NCBI GenBank assembly: GCA_963842455.1
Contig: CAWJHE010000013.1
Coordinates: 124,001-188,000 of the forward strand
DNA: 64,000 nucleotides
Source of the DNA: CAWJHE01 sp963842455
GTDB taxonomy: Bacteria; Chloroflexota; Anaerolineae; Anaerolineales; UBA4823
Direction: 5' to 3'
A program made the translations under genes and the position numbers. This document shows positions 51,401-60,963 of the stretch, piece after piece. The notes under the pieces were generated by a model. It had not been told where the DNA came from and did no database searches. It saw only the letters and a program-made list of their open reading frames with translations. Position 1 is the first letter of the stretch. Every line of letters starts with the position of its first letter.

Positions 51401-51673
51401 ATGACAATGGATAAAGAAACCAAGAGTAAAGTAATGGTGGAGTTCGCCCGACACGATAGTGATACCGGCTCCCCCGAAGTGCAAATCGCCCTTCTTACCA
51501 ATCGCATTAACCAGTTAACAGATCACTTGCGGATCAATAAGCACGATGAATCTTCACGCCGTGGGCTTCTTAAATTGGTTGGGCAACGCCGCCGATTGTT
51601 AGCCTATGTTCGCCGGAAAGATTTCCAGCGATACATGGCATTAACCGACCGGCTAAGCATTCGCCGGAAATAG
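51401..51673 (+). CDS. rpsO: 30S ribosomal protein S15
   Basis: Primary 16S rRNA-binding protein of 90 residues from the ATG at 51401; AGGAGA is ten bases upstream. The pattern EFARHDSDTGSPEVQIALLTNRINQLTDHL and HDESSRRGLLKLVGQRRRLLAYVRRKD is that of all bacterial S15. It is followed by a strong terminator and then pnp, the rpsO-pnp order common in bacteria. A second in-frame ATG at 51407 could also serve as start. Confidence 0.97.
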   Translation: MTMDKETKSKVMVEFARHDSDTGSPEVQIALLTNRINQLTDHLRINKHDESSRRGLLKLVGQRRRLLAYVRRKDFQRYMALTDRLSIRRK

Positions 51674-51692
51674 GTTATCAGGTGAACGCATG

Positions 51693-51730
51693 GAGTAGAT
51701 GGCGTGCAAGTTCCCATCTACTCTTTTTTT
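51693..51730 (+). terminator. Intrinsic terminator after rpsO
   Basis: GAGTAGATGG (51693-51702) and CCATCTACTC (51714-51723) form a perfect ten-pair stem with an 11-base loop, followed by seven T. Confidence 0.92.
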
Positions 51731-52016
51731 GCGGATGAAAAATTTGAACTATCTAACTGTGCTTGTGCTTGGGGGCATTAAGTGATCAACCCAAAGATTT
51801 ACTCTTTCACGTACTTATCCAAAGGAGGAAGTAAAACTTTCCAATCCATTCGATACCAGATCAAATGGAGCACTTTAATCCCTTAAGATAAGGGAAATCA
51901 CACACTCACAGGTTAGGTATTGAAAAATGCTTATAAGACGGTCTGAGCAATAATAACTTGCTTGTCAGCATTTCTCAGTCCCTGACCGGGTGGGCTATTT
52001 TCAGGAGATTTTTGTA
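51731..52016 (+). other. Leader region between rpsO terminator and pnp
   Basis: This 286-base stretch holds no credible gene. A perfect Shine-Dalgarno sequence AAAGGAGG at 51821-51828 is not followed by any ATG, GTG or TTG at working distance. The pnp ribosome site CAGGAG is at the end. A long untranslated leader is common for pnp because the enzyme regulates its own mRNA; no clear double-stranded element is visible to me. Confidence 0.5.
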
Positions 52017-54221
52017 ATGAAACCCGAAGTTAAACAATTTCAAGCTAATGTTAATAACCAGCTCTACACATTTGAGACTGGGAAACTGGCAGGACAGGCA
52101 GGCGGTTCTGTAACCATACAAGTAGGCGATACACTGGTTTTTGCCGCGGCGACAATGAGTAATACCCCCCGACCTGGGATAGACTTTCTGCCTCTCACCG
52201 TCGATTACGAAGAGCGTATGTATGCGGGTGGTCGAATCCCCGGATCATTCTTCCGCAGAGAAGGACGCCCTAGCGAAGAAGCCATTTTGACTGCGCGGCT
52301 GACAGATCGCCCCTTACGCCCGCTATTCCCCAAAAACTTACGCTTAGATATCCAGGTGATCTTATATGCCCTTTCCACGGATACTGAACATCCCATTGAT
52401 ATCATGACAGTCACCGCAGCCTCTGCAGCATTGATGATATCGGATATTCCTTGGGCAGGTCCAGTAGGTGCGGTCCGAGTTGGCTATATCGATGGACAAT
52501 TTGTCTCGAACCCAACCTTTGATCAGATAAAACAATCGTCATTAGACCTGCGCCTGGCAGGCACCCGCGACGCCATTTTAATGGTCGAATGTGGCGCTAA
52601 AGAAGTCGACGAAGCTCTCTTGGTGGCTGCTTTGGAATTTGGTCATCGCTCTTTGCAGCCCTTGATTGATGTCCAGGAGCAAATGGCAGCAGAAATTGGA
52701 AAAGTCAAACGGGCTTATACACCACCTGAAGTTGATGAGGTATTGCTTCAGAGTGTCAGGGATTATGCATCCCCCAAACTAAACAGCATTTTAGAACAGC
52801 CGTATGTGAAAGCTGAGAGAAGTGATCAATTAGATCAACTTAAGGCAGAACTTCTGGAAAGTTTTTCCGGGGAAGACGAGAGCAAGGCATTAGAAGTTCT
52901 CAACGCATTTGAGAGCATCTACAAGAATGCCGTTCGCCAGCGGATCATCGAACATGGTCTCCGGTTAGATGGCCGCAAGCTCACAGATATCCGCGATATC
53001 TGGTGCGAAGTCGGCGTCAGTCCGCGCGCTCATGGTTCTGGACTTTTCACCCGCGGAGAAACTCAGGTACTTACCCTGGCAACATTGGGGACACCGCGAG
53101 AAGCTCAGGAGATGGATAACCTGACACCCTCGGATGCAAAGCGCTACATGCACCACTACAATTTTCCTCCTTTCTGCACGGGTGAGGTGAAGCCATTGCG
53201 CGGTGCATCTCGAAGAGACGTAGGACACGGCGCCTTAGCAGAACGAGCCCTGGTACCTGTTTTGCCAACAGAAAACGCATTCCCTTACACTCTCCGCTTG
53301 GTTTCTGAGGTTTTTTCTTCAAACGGATCATCTTCCATGGCATCTGTGTGCGGATCCAGCCTGGCATTGATGGATACTGGTGTGCCCATCAAAGCGCCGG
53401 TTGCAGGTGTAGCAATGGGGTTGGTAAAAGAAGGAGAACGGTACAGCATTTTGACCGATATCCTTGGCTCTGAGGACCATCTTGGCGATATGGATTTCAA
53501 AGTTGCTGGTACTAAAGCTGGAATTACGGCTCTACAGATGGATATTAAGATCAAAGGTATCCCCTCCGAATTGATGTCCCAAGCTCTTGAACAGGCGCGT
53601 ATTGCCCGGCTATCCATCTTAGATAAAATGCTGGAAGTAATTCCTGAGCCGCGTCCCGCGCTGAAGGACCACGCCCCGCGAATTACCATCGTAACCATTC
53701 CAGTCGACAAGATTGGTGCGGTTATTGGACCAGGTGGAAAAGTTATCCGCAGCATCCAGGAAGAAACTGGTGTCAAGATTGATATTGGTGAAGATGGCTC
53801 TGTATTTATTGCTGCAACGGATGGAGAAAGCGCCCAGCGAGCTCGTGAGCGCGTCGAAGCGCTGGTCGAATCGGCAGTGATTGGACGAATCTACACTGGC
53901 AAGGTCGTTCGTGTAACCGAATTCGGCGCATTTGTCGAAATTTTGCCCAATATGGACGGACTGGTTCACATTTCCCAACTTGACTCCCAACGTGTGGAAA
54001 AAGTTGAAGATATCGTCCGTGTGGGAGATGAAATCACAGTTATGGTTACGGACATTGATTCGCAAGGAAAGATCCGTTTATCTCGCCAGGCAGTTTTGGA
54101 AGGCTGGACGGTTGAAGAAGCTACTGAACGTGATCGCGGCCGGAGCTCTAAACCCAGCGGGGGGCGTGGGGGCAGATCTGGTCGTGGTGACGACCGCCAC
54201 AGTGGAAATCGTCGCAGATAA
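52017..54221 (+). CDS. pnp: Polyribonucleotide nucleotidyltransferase (PNPase)
   Basis: Phosphorolytic 3'-5' exoribonuclease. From the ATG at 52017 (CAGGAG upstream) the protein has 734 residues. Two RNase PH domains flank a helical linker: first GDTLVFAAATMSNTPRPGIDFLPLTVDYEE, second RLDGRKLTDIRDIWCEVGVSPRAHGSGLFTRGETQVLTLATLG, with the active SEDHLGDMDFKVAGTKAGITALQMD. The KH domain is IGAVIGPGGKVIRSIQEETGVKID and the S1 domain is GKVVRVTEFGAFVEILPNMDGLVHISQL. A Gly/Arg-rich tail (GGRGGRSGRGDDRH) ends the chain. Downstream terminator is strong. Confidence 0.97.
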   Translation: MKPEVKQFQANVNNQLYTFETGKLAGQAGGSVTIQVGDTLVFAAATMSNTPRPGIDFLPLTVDYEERMYAGGRIPGSFFRREGRPSEEAILTARLTDRPLRPLFPKNLRLDIQVILYALSTDTEHPIDIMTVTAASAALMISDIPWAGPVGAVRVGYIDGQFVSNPTFDQIKQSSLDLRLAGTRDAILMVECGAKEVDEALLVAALEFGHRSLQPLIDVQEQMAAEIGKVKRAYTPPEVDEVLLQSVRDYASPKLNSILEQPYVKAERSDQLDQLKAELLESFSGEDESKALEVLNAFESIYKNAVRQRIIEHGLRLDGRKLTDIRDIWCEVGVSPRAHGSGLFTRGETQVLTLATLGTPREAQEMDNLTPSDAKRYMHHYNFPPFCTGEVKPLRGASRRDVGHGALAERALVPVLPTENAFPYTLRLVSEVFSSNGSSSMASVCGSSLALMDTGVPIKAPVAGVAMGLVKEGERYSILTDILGSEDHLGDMDFKVAGTKAGITALQMDIKIKGIPSELMSQALEQARIARLSILDKMLEVIPEPRPALKDHAPRITIVTIPVDKIGAVIGPGGKVIRSIQEETGVKIDIGEDGSVFIAATDGESAQRARERVEALVESAVIGRIYTGKVVRVTEFGAFVEILPNMDGLVHISQLDSQRVEKVEDIVRVGDEITVMVTDIDSQGKIRLSRQAVLEGWTVEEATERDRGRSSKPSGGRGGRSGRGDDRHSGNRRR

Positions 54222-54251
54222 CTGTATTTCACTAGAAAAATTCTCTTTTTC

Positions 54252-54280
54252 AAAGGCATCCAAATTGGATGCCTTTTTTT
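54252..54280 (+). terminator. Intrinsic terminator after pnp
   Basis: AAAGGCATCC (54252-54261) and GGATGCCTTT (54267-54276) pair fully around a 5-base loop, within an uninterrupted run of seven T. Confidence 0.93.
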
Positions 54281-54488
54281 GTTTGTATTCAACTGAATGG
54301 TTTATAATAAGAATCGATCAAATCACCTGTTCAACATTGTTCGATTATTCGTTTTCGTATTTTTATCTTTCAACTGAAGGTTTTTCCAACCGACACATCC
54401 CCTCAAAAGAGGGATAGCATGCAAGACAGAACAAATACTGTTCTTGCTTGTGCCAATCCGTATTATATTCAAGCAAAGGAAGTGTAAG

Positions 54489-56096
54489 ATGACATTCAAC
54501 AAGATGGGAATTTCCAGCCAATACGACCTGGACAATCACGGTCTGCGTAATCTCAACATGGTTTATTGGACTCTGACCACCGGCGCTTTAGTTGAAAGAA
54601 TTGTTACCCGAAGAGAAGGAGTTCTAGCACACGAAGGCGCCATTGTTGTGCGGACCGGGAATCACACCGGACGTGCTCCAAATGATAAATTTATCGTCAG
54701 CTCACAAAACGGCGGTGAAAAGATATGGTGGGGAAAAGTCAATAAACAACTTGATCCAGCTTATTTTGACCGCTTGTACAACCACATGCGATCTTATTAC
54801 CAGGGACGAGATGTGTTTGTCCAAGATGCAACCGCTGCTGCACATCCAGACCATCAGTTGCCCATCCGTGTAATCACAGAAACTGCCTGGCACAGCCTGT
54901 TTGCCCGTAACTTGTTTATTCGTCTCAATCCTCAGGAACTGACCCAACATATACCAGATTTCACCATTTTTCATGCCCCCGGTTTCCATGCCATCCCCGA
55001 GGAAGATGGAACAAACTCAGAAGTTTTCATTGTCCTGAATCTGGACAAGCGCATGATATTAATAGGCGGAACCAGTTACGCTGGTGAGATCAAAAAGTCC
55101 ATCTTCTCAGCCCTGAATTACCTGCTGCCTCGAAAAGGCGTATTATCCATGCACTGTTCTGCAAATATCGGGGATCGAGGCGACACAGCGCTTTTCTTTG
55201 GCCTTTCTGGAACAGGAAAGACAACCCTGTCATCCGATCCCGAACGGGCTTTAATAGGCGACGATGAACACGGTTGGGGGGATGATGGAGTTTTTAATTT
55301 TGAAGGCGGCTGTTATGCTAAGACCATTAATCTACGCCAGGAGTTAGAACCTCTGATTTGGAAGGCAACCCGGCACTTTGGGGCTATTCTGGAAAATGTG
55401 GCAGTGGATCCTTACACGCGCAGGATTGATTTTGATGACGGCAGCTTGACAGAAAACACGCGTGCTGCCTACCCCATTGGCTTTCTGGATAATATCGTTC
55501 CTAATGGACGCGGGGACCATCCAGAGAATATCTTCTTTTTAACTGCCGATGCTTTCGGTGTAATGCCGCCAATTGCACGGTTAACGCCTGAACAAGCGAT
55601 GTATCATTTCCTCTCCGGGTACACTTCCAAATTAGCGGGGACTGAAAAAGGGATCAAAGAACCTTCGACGACATTCTCTGCCTGCTTTGGGGCGCCTTTC
55701 TTGCCTTTACATCCTTCCATTTATGCCAGGTTACTGGGCGAGAAAATCTTCAAACACCAGGTAAAGGTGTGGTTAATCAACACAGGTTGGACCGGTGGCC
55801 CATTTGGTGTTGGCGAGAGAATTCATTTACCCTATACTCGCGCCATGGTTCGAGCCGCGCTCACCAATGCTCTGGATGATATTGAGTATCGGTTTGACCC
55901 GCACTTTGGTTTTTCCGTCCCTCAAAGTGTCCCCGGAGTTCCTCCCAGCGTGTTAGATCCTCGTCAAACTTGGTCCGATGCCCTGGCGTATGACCAACAA
56001 GCAAGCTTATTGGTATCAAAATTTCAGGAGAATTTCGAGGAATATGCCGGACAAGTTTCCAGTGCCGTTAAACAGGCAGGACCACAAAAGGTCTAA
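54489..56096 (+). CDS. pckA: Phosphoenolpyruvate carboxykinase (ATP)
   Basis: Interconverts oxaloacetate + ATP and PEP + CO2 + ADP. The 535-residue protein has VRTGNHTGRAPNDKFIV near residue 58, CSANIGDRGDTALFFGLSGTGKTTLSSDPERALIGDDEHGW near 220-265 with the Walker-like kinase loop, ENVAVDPYTRRIDFDDGSLTENTRAAYP and INTGWTGGPFGVGERI near 430. I start at the ATG at 54489 with AGGAAG upstream; an in-frame start 45 bases before has none. With mdh and gltA it links malate/oxaloacetate to PEP and citrate. Intact. Confidence 0.97.
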   Translation: MTFNKMGISSQYDLDNHGLRNLNMVYWTLTTGALVERIVTRREGVLAHEGAIVVRTGNHTGRAPNDKFIVSSQNGGEKIWWGKVNKQLDPAYFDRLYNHMRSYYQGRDVFVQDATAAAHPDHQLPIRVITETAWHSLFARNLFIRLNPQELTQHIPDFTIFHAPGFHAIPEEDGTNSEVFIVLNLDKRMILIGGTSYAGEIKKSIFSALNYLLPRKGVLSMHCSANIGDRGDTALFFGLSGTGKTTLSSDPERALIGDDEHGWGDDGVFNFEGGCYAKTINLRQELEPLIWKATRHFGAILENVAVDPYTRRIDFDDGSLTENTRAAYPIGFLDNIVPNGRGDHPENIFFLTADAFGVMPPIARLTPEQAMYHFLSGYTSKLAGTEKGIKEPSTTFSACFGAPFLPLHPSIYARLLGEKIFKHQVKVWLINTGWTGGPFGVGERIHLPYTRAMVRAALTNALDDIEYRFDPHFGFSVPQSVPGVPPSVLDPRQTWSDALAYDQQASLLVSKFQENFEEYAGQVSSAVKQAGPQKV

Positions 56097-56215
56097 AGCA
56101 GCCACATCTACGATAAAAAGCCATGCAAAAGTAAGCAAACGCTGTGATGTAACCTTTCTCATTCTTTTGCATCAGATACCATGTAAATATATGCTTGAAA
56201 CAATTGAGGTAAAAA

Positions 56216-57188
56216 ATGGATTTTAATCTTTCAAATATTTCCACTTCATCATCAAAATCTGATGAAACACGTGCAAAAGTATTAATACTCGGTTCAGGCC
56301 CAGCAGGTTTATCCGCAGCATTGTATGCTGCACGACGCCGACTTGCAACCTGTTGTTCTGACAGGTATGGAAATGGGAGGGCAAGTCTCACTCACCTACA
56401 TTGTAGAAAATTACCCTGGTTTTCCAGATGGAATTGGTGGACAGGAGCTGGTGGAGTTATTCCAAAAACAAGCAGAACGTTTCGGCGCTCGAATTGAATT
56501 CGACACAGCCTCATCCTTAGACCTCAGCCAACGTCCATTTAAAGTTCAAACCTACAATACGACGTACTTGGCAGATTCTCTAATTATCACAACCGGCGCT
56601 ACCCCACGCCACCTAAACATTCCGGGGGAAAAAGAGCTGACGGGACGAGGTGTGTCCTATTGTGCGACTTGTGATGGTTGGTTTTTTAAAGGAAAAGAAG
56701 TTGTCGTGGTTGGGGGTGGGGATAGTGCTCTAGAAGAGGGTTTGTTCTTAACCCGTTATGCAAATTCGGTTACTGTAATTCACCGGCGCGACGAACTGCG
56801 TGCTGGTCCAGTCCTTCAAAAACGCGCCCTGGAAAATCCTAAGATGAAATTTGTTTGGGATTCAGTATTAACAGAAATTCAGGGGCAGGAATCTGTAAAA
56901 CAGGTTCTGATACAGAATATAAAAACTGGAGCTACTCAGGAATTCAAGACTGACGGCGTTTTTATCTTTATTGGACACACACCCAACACACAGATTTTCG
57001 ACGGGCAGTTAGAAATGGATAGCCAGGGATATCTAAAAATCAATGAGTTGATGCAAACCGATATACCTGGTGTGTATGCTGCGGGTGAAGCAGCCGACCC
57101 GAATTTCCGGCAGGTCATTACTTCTGCTGGAATGGGCGCTGCGGCTGCTATTCAGGTCAACCATTTCCTGGACAATTTATCTGCATAA
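56216..57188 (+). CDS. trxB: Thioredoxin reductase family flavoprotein, frameshifted once in this sequence
   Basis: FAD/NADPH enzyme that reduces thioredoxin. FAD-binding GSGPAGLSAALYAAR lies near residue 28, followed by MGGQVSLTYIVENYPGFPDGIGG; the redox-active CATCDG is near 148, the NADPH loop VVVGGGDSALEEGLFLTRYA near 165, and GVYAAGEAADPNFRQVITSAGMGAAAAIQ near the C-terminus. An extra C near 56336 breaks the frame; dropping it joins AAR to ADLQPVVLTGMEMGGQ and gives 323 residues, the usual length. The first ATG has TTGAGGTAA upstream. It sits between pckA and mdh. All catalytic residues are intact after repair. Confidence 0.92.
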
Positions 57189-57196
57189 TCAACCAA

Positions 57197-57220
57197 CCCC
57201 GAACAATTTTCGGGGTTTTT
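57197..57220 (+). terminator. Intrinsic terminator after trxB
   Basis: CCCCGAA (57197-57203) and TTCGGGG (57209-57215) form a stem with a 5-base loop, then five T. The mdh ribosome site AAAGGAGAGG follows within 20 bases, so some read-through or a local promoter must supply mdh. Confidence 0.85.
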
Positions 57221-57241
57221 GTCATTTCAAAGGAGAGGAAA

Positions 57242-58168
57242 ATGAAGAATAAAGTCTCGATTATCGGCGCAGGTATGACGGGTTCCACCACGGCTCACTG
57301 GTTAGCAGAACGAGAAATAGCAGATATTGTGTTGGTTGATGTTCTGGAAGGGATACCCCAAGGCAAAGCCCTTGATCTTCAAGAAGCCCTACCCGTGATC
57401 GGCAAAGATGTGCGCATAACTGGCAGTAACGATTATGCAGCCACAGCCGGTTCAGATATCGTGGTTATCACAGCTGGATTGCCACGTAAACCTGGAATGA
57501 GCCGCGATGATCTGTTATTGGCAAACGCCGACATTGTTCGTCACGCCGCTGATCAAGTAATCCAACACTCTCCCAATGCCATTTTCATCATCTTAACCAA
57601 TCCTTTGGATGTGATGGCTTATGTAGCCATGAAAACCGCAAAAGTTGCACCTCACCGCGTGATTGGACAGGCGGGTATCCTCGATTCTGCCAGGATGCGA
57701 GCCTTCGTTGCTATGGAACTAGGCATCAGCGTAGAAAATATTCACTGCTATGTCTTAGGTGGCCATGGCGATGATATGGTACCATTAACCAATATTTCCA
57801 ATGTTGCTGGTATCCCATTAGAAAAAATTCTCCCCGCCGATCGTTTGGAAGCAATCGTTGAGAGAACCCGCAAAGGTGGCGGAGAGATCGTCAGCCTGTT
57901 GAAAACTGGAAGCGCCTATTATGCGCCAGCAATTGCCATTACCCAGATGGTCGATGCCATCCTCAAGGATAAACACCTGATTGTGCCAGCAGCCGCCTAT
58001 TTACAAGGTGAGTACGGGTTAAATAACATTTTCTTTGGTGTTCCCGTTCAATTAGGCCGGATGGGTGTCGAGAAAATTTTTGAATATCAACTCAGCGATT
58101 CAGAAGAAGCAGCTTTGCAGAAATCGGCTCGTGGTGTAGAAGAAAACATCGCTAAACTGAAGATTTAA
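57242..58168 (+). CDS. mdh: Malate dehydrogenase (LDH-like type)
   Basis: NAD-dependent malate/oxaloacetate enzyme of the LDH-like class, 308 residues. It has VSIIGAGMTGSTTAHWLAERE (NAD loop), ITAGLPRKPGMSRDDLLLANADIV with Arg in the substrate loop region near residue 80 (PRKPGMSR as in MDH, against Gln in LDH), NPLDVMAYVA near 118, GQAGILDSARMRAFVA, and the catalytic His in LGGHGDDMVPL near 175. AAAGGAGAGG is well placed. It is followed after 36 bases by gltA. Confidence 0.95.
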   Translation: MKNKVSIIGAGMTGSTTAHWLAEREIADIVLVDVLEGIPQGKALDLQEALPVIGKDVRITGSNDYAATAGSDIVVITAGLPRKPGMSRDDLLLANADIVRHAADQVIQHSPNAIFIILTNPLDVMAYVAMKTAKVAPHRVIGQAGILDSARMRAFVAMELGISVENIHCYVLGGHGDDMVPLTNISNVAGIPLEKILPADRLEAIVERTRKGGGEIVSLLKTGSAYYAPAIAITQMVDAILKDKHLIVPAAAYLQGEYGLNNIFFGVPVQLGRMGVEKIFEYQLSDSEEAALQKSARGVEENIAKLKI

Positions 58169-58204
58169 GCTGTCATTTACATCAAGTTCATCAAAGGAGG
58201 AGAC

Positions 58205-59527
58205 ATGTTGCTCAAAGAAAAAATCGCTTCGCAGATACCAGCCTGGCGAGAAAGGGTGAAAAAATTAGTCCGCGAAAGTGGGGATGTTAAAGTTGGCGAA
58301 GTAACCATCAAGCAAATATATGGCGGAATGAGGGATGTAAAAGGTTTAGTCACAGATATCTCTTATGTAGACCCCAGTGAAGGTATTCGCTTGCGTGGGT
58401 TTACCATCCCAGAACTCCTGGAAAAACTTCCACGCCTGGAAGGCACAGAAATTCCTCTCGTGGGCGGCCTATATTACCTGTTGTTGAGCGGAGACATCCC
58501 AACCCTGGAAGAAGCCCTTGAAGTAGAACAGGAATGGCGAGCTCGTGCACATGTCCCAGAATATGTGTTAAATGTTCTACGTGCCATGCCTCCCCAGGCG
58601 ACAGCGATGACAATGTTCTCCCAGGCTATCCTGGCGCTGCAAACCGAATCAGAATTTACGAGAAAATACGACCAGGGGCTGCAAAAAGACGACATGTGGG
58701 ATCCCATGTTTGAAGACAGCCTGAACATGACTGCCAAACTGCCCATAATTGCAGCATTCATTTACAATCTCAAACAAAAGGACGGACAGACACCTCAAAT
58801 TCACCCCAACTTGGATTGGGCAGCCAATTTTGCTTATATGATGGGTATTGAAGATCCATTATACGCAGAGCTCTCTCGACTCTACTTCATTATCCACTCC
58901 GACCATGAAAGTGGAAATGTCAGCGCGCACGCCACTCACATGGTGGGTTCCACCCTTTCCGATATTTACTACGCCACCTCAGCCGGCATGAATGGATTGG
59001 CTGGTCCGCTTCACGGAAGAGCCAACCAGGAAGCTTTGCGTTGGTTGCTAGAAGTATTTGACCAGTTGGGGCATGTACCCGATACCGAAGAATTACGTCA
59101 ATTTGCCTGGGATACTTTAAAACAGGGGCAAGTAATTCCGGGTTACGGTCATGCAGTCTTGAGAAAAACAGACCCGCGTTTCACTGCCCAGCTAGAATTT
59201 GGCCGAAAATACTTCCCCAATGATCCTATTTTCAGCCTGGCCAGCCTGGTTTATGATGTTGTCCCTGGTGTATTAATCGAGCAGGGAAAAGCCAAGGATC
59301 CGTGGCCAAATGTAGATGCCATAAGCGGAGCACTGCAATATCATTTTGGCGTGAAGGATTGTAATGAGCAAGGCTCATGCGGTTTTTATACAGCCTTGTT
59401 TGGTGTAAGTCGGGCTTTGGGGATTTCCGCCAATGCGGTTTGGGCGCGTGCTCTCGGCCAACCCATTGAACGCCCAAAGTCATTAACCACTGCCATGTTG
59501 GAGAAAGTTGCTGCTGAAGCCAAATAG
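58205..59527 (+). CDS. gltA: Citrate synthase
   Basis: Condenses oxaloacetate and acetyl-CoA to citrate. The 440 residues show the eukaryal-like (type I) pattern: IYGGMRDVKGLVTDISYVDPSEGIRLRG near residues 38-65, LNMTAKLPIIAAFIYNL, HSDHESGNVSAHATHMVGSTLSDIYY with the catalytic His/Ser region near 238, GPLHGRANQEALRWL near 266, IPGYGHAVLRKTDPR with the catalytic His near 315, and VDAISGALQYHFGV with the conserved Asp near 370. AAAGGAGGAG precedes the ATG. No aconitase or isocitrate dehydrogenase is in view; an incomplete TCA cycle cannot be judged. Confidence 0.96.
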   Translation: MLLKEKIASQIPAWRERVKKLVRESGDVKVGEVTIKQIYGGMRDVKGLVTDISYVDPSEGIRLRGFTIPELLEKLPRLEGTEIPLVGGLYYLLLSGDIPTLEEALEVEQEWRARAHVPEYVLNVLRAMPPQATAMTMFSQAILALQTESEFTRKYDQGLQKDDMWDPMFEDSLNMTAKLPIIAAFIYNLKQKDGQTPQIHPNLDWAANFAYMMGIEDPLYAELSRLYFIIHSDHESGNVSAHATHMVGSTLSDIYYATSAGMNGLAGPLHGRANQEALRWLLEVFDQLGHVPDTEELRQFAWDTLKQGQVIPGYGHAVLRKTDPRFTAQLEFGRKYFPNDPIFSLASLVYDVVPGVLIEQGKAKDPWPNVDAISGALQYHFGVKDCNEQGSCGFYTALFGVSRALGISANAVWARALGQPIERPKSLTTAMLEKVAAEAK

Positions 59528-59551
59528 TTCAGGACTTTATCGTCATAGAAG

Positions 59552-59590
59552 AGACCGGGAGTGAAACGAGTTTCCTCCCGGTCTTGTTTT
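59552..59590 (+). terminator. Intrinsic terminator after gltA
   Basis: AGACCGGGAG (59552-59561) and CTCCCGGTCT (59575-59584) form a perfect ten-pair stem with a 13-base loop, followed by TGTTTT. It separates gltA from the convergent LysM gene. Confidence 0.88.
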
Positions 59591-59672
59591 ATGCGATGGA
59601 AATCAATAGATCTGGTTCTACGGTCTGGTGAAACTGGATTTAGAACTCCATAGCAACCAGATTAGCAAACAA

Positions 59673-60833
59673 CTAATTAGGCACCGGTGTAGAAACTGGC
59701 GCAGATCCATACCAGGTAAATACTCTCGGCATGCTCACAGCACCTGCAGTTTCCCAAATCGGATTGCCATCATCATCAGTGCCCATCTGTCTTACAGGAA
59801 CAATCCACCACCTGAACACATGCGGAATTTGATCATTGGAAAGGAAGCTTGAGGGCACGATGAATTTGGTATCGGTGACATATTCAACCATCTTCCGGCC
59901 TTCACCTTCAGTCAGGTCCTCAATCGTCACTGCATAAGCTTCTCGCTCCCTTAAGGTTCCCACTGACGCCCATTGGAGTGAAATCACTGGCTCAGAAATG
60001 GAGAAAGCAGCGCCATCGGGAGGCAGAAGTAATGGAACAGCGGGATATGGAGGCGGTAAAGTGGGCGTAGGGCTAGGTCCTGGTGTTGCGTTACGCCGGC
60101 ACAGGGGGATTACCAGTGTCTGACCAAATCGAACAACATCATTCACCAGGCCGTTATATTCCTTGATCGCATCCATGGAAACATTGTAATTAAGGGAAAT
60201 ACTACTCAAGGTATCGTTCTCTGCCACTTCATATTCATACTTCTCACAAGCAGCTTCGGTTGCTTCTGCTGGATTGAGTGTGGAAGTCGGCATTGAGGTG
60301 GCTGTCGGCGTTGGTTGCGGAATGAGTAACCTCTGATTTTCAAAAAGAGTACTGCAATCGGCTGGTAAATCATTCAACAAAACGATGCTGTTGATCGAAA
60401 CTCCAAATGCAAAAGCGATGCTTCCACAGGTGTCGCCTAGTTTCACCGTGTATGATAATGGTGTCGGGCTCGGTTCAGGGGTGTTGGTAACCGTTGGCGT
60501 TACCGGAGTAGGAGTCAAAGTCCCAGTTTCAGTCGGGGTGATCGTAGGAGAAGCTGTTGCATCCGCTACCACTGGAGCTGTTTGTTGTAAAGCAACATAT
60601 ACCAGAACAGCTCCAATAGCCAGGAACAAAGTCAACAATCCCAGGGCTGCCGGAAGGCTAAGGGTAATTTCGGGCATGCGACTACCCTGCACTGCTTTTG
60701 TCTTCTTTGCTGGCTTGTCACTTGGGGATAAATCTGTCCCGCACACCAAACAACGTGTGGCATCCTGGTTCAGACGAGTCCCGCAAGTGGGACAAAGTTT
60801 GGAAGGATTTGATGTTTTATCTGCACTCATCAT
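59673..60833 (-). CDS. Zinc-ribbon, single-helix membrane protein with two LysM domains
   Basis: A 386-residue protein with an N-terminal CPTCGTRLN...CLVCGTDL zinc ribbon (residues 14-36) on the cytoplasmic side, a membrane helix near 57-82 (LPAALGLLTLFLAIGAVLVYVAL), and a Thr/Pro linker. Two LysM domains follow outside: SYTVKLGDTCGSIAFAFGVS near 129-175 and YEVAENDTLSSISLNYNVS near 205-247. A C-terminal Fn3/Ig-like region (PVISLQWASVGTLREREAYAV, FRWWIVPVRQ) ends the chain. LysM domains bind peptidoglycan-like glycans. The layout parallels the sigma-like proteins (inside domain, helix, LysM), but the inside part here is a zinc ribbon. Role unknown; structure call firm. Confidence 0.82.
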   Translation of the reverse strand: MMSADKTSNPSKLCPTCGTRLNQDATRCLVCGTDLSPSDKPAKKTKAVQGSRMPEITLSLPAALGLLTLFLAIGAVLVYVALQQTAPVVADATASPTITPTETGTLTPTPVTPTVTNTPEPSPTPLSYTVKLGDTCGSIAFAFGVSINSIVLLNDLPADCSTLFENQRLLIPQPTPTATSMPTSTLNPAEATEAACEKYEYEVAENDTLSSISLNYNVSMDAIKEYNGLVNDVVRFGQTLVIPLCRRNATPGPSPTPTLPPPYPAVPLLLPPDGAAFSISEPVISLQWASVGTLREREAYAVTIEDLTEGEGRKMVEYVTDTKFIVPSSFLSNDQIPHVFRWWIVPVRQMGTDDDGNPIWETAGAVSMPRVFTWYGSAPVSTPVPN

Positions 60834-60963
60834 ATATAATCATGGTTGTCATCTACCTCATCACTTACAGGCAGTATGACGACCTTGGCGATTATACCAG
60901 CCTTCCCAAAAAGGTAAAGGGCATAAATCAGGGGCATGGTATACTGAAAATTGCCTGAGAATT

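Noticed and set aside
10407..57188. Gene decay (pseudogenes) as the cause of the broken genes
   Set aside because: All breaks are single-base insertions, the downstream parts are perfectly conserved in family motifs, and essential genes are affected; decay would also give deletions, stops and substitutions.
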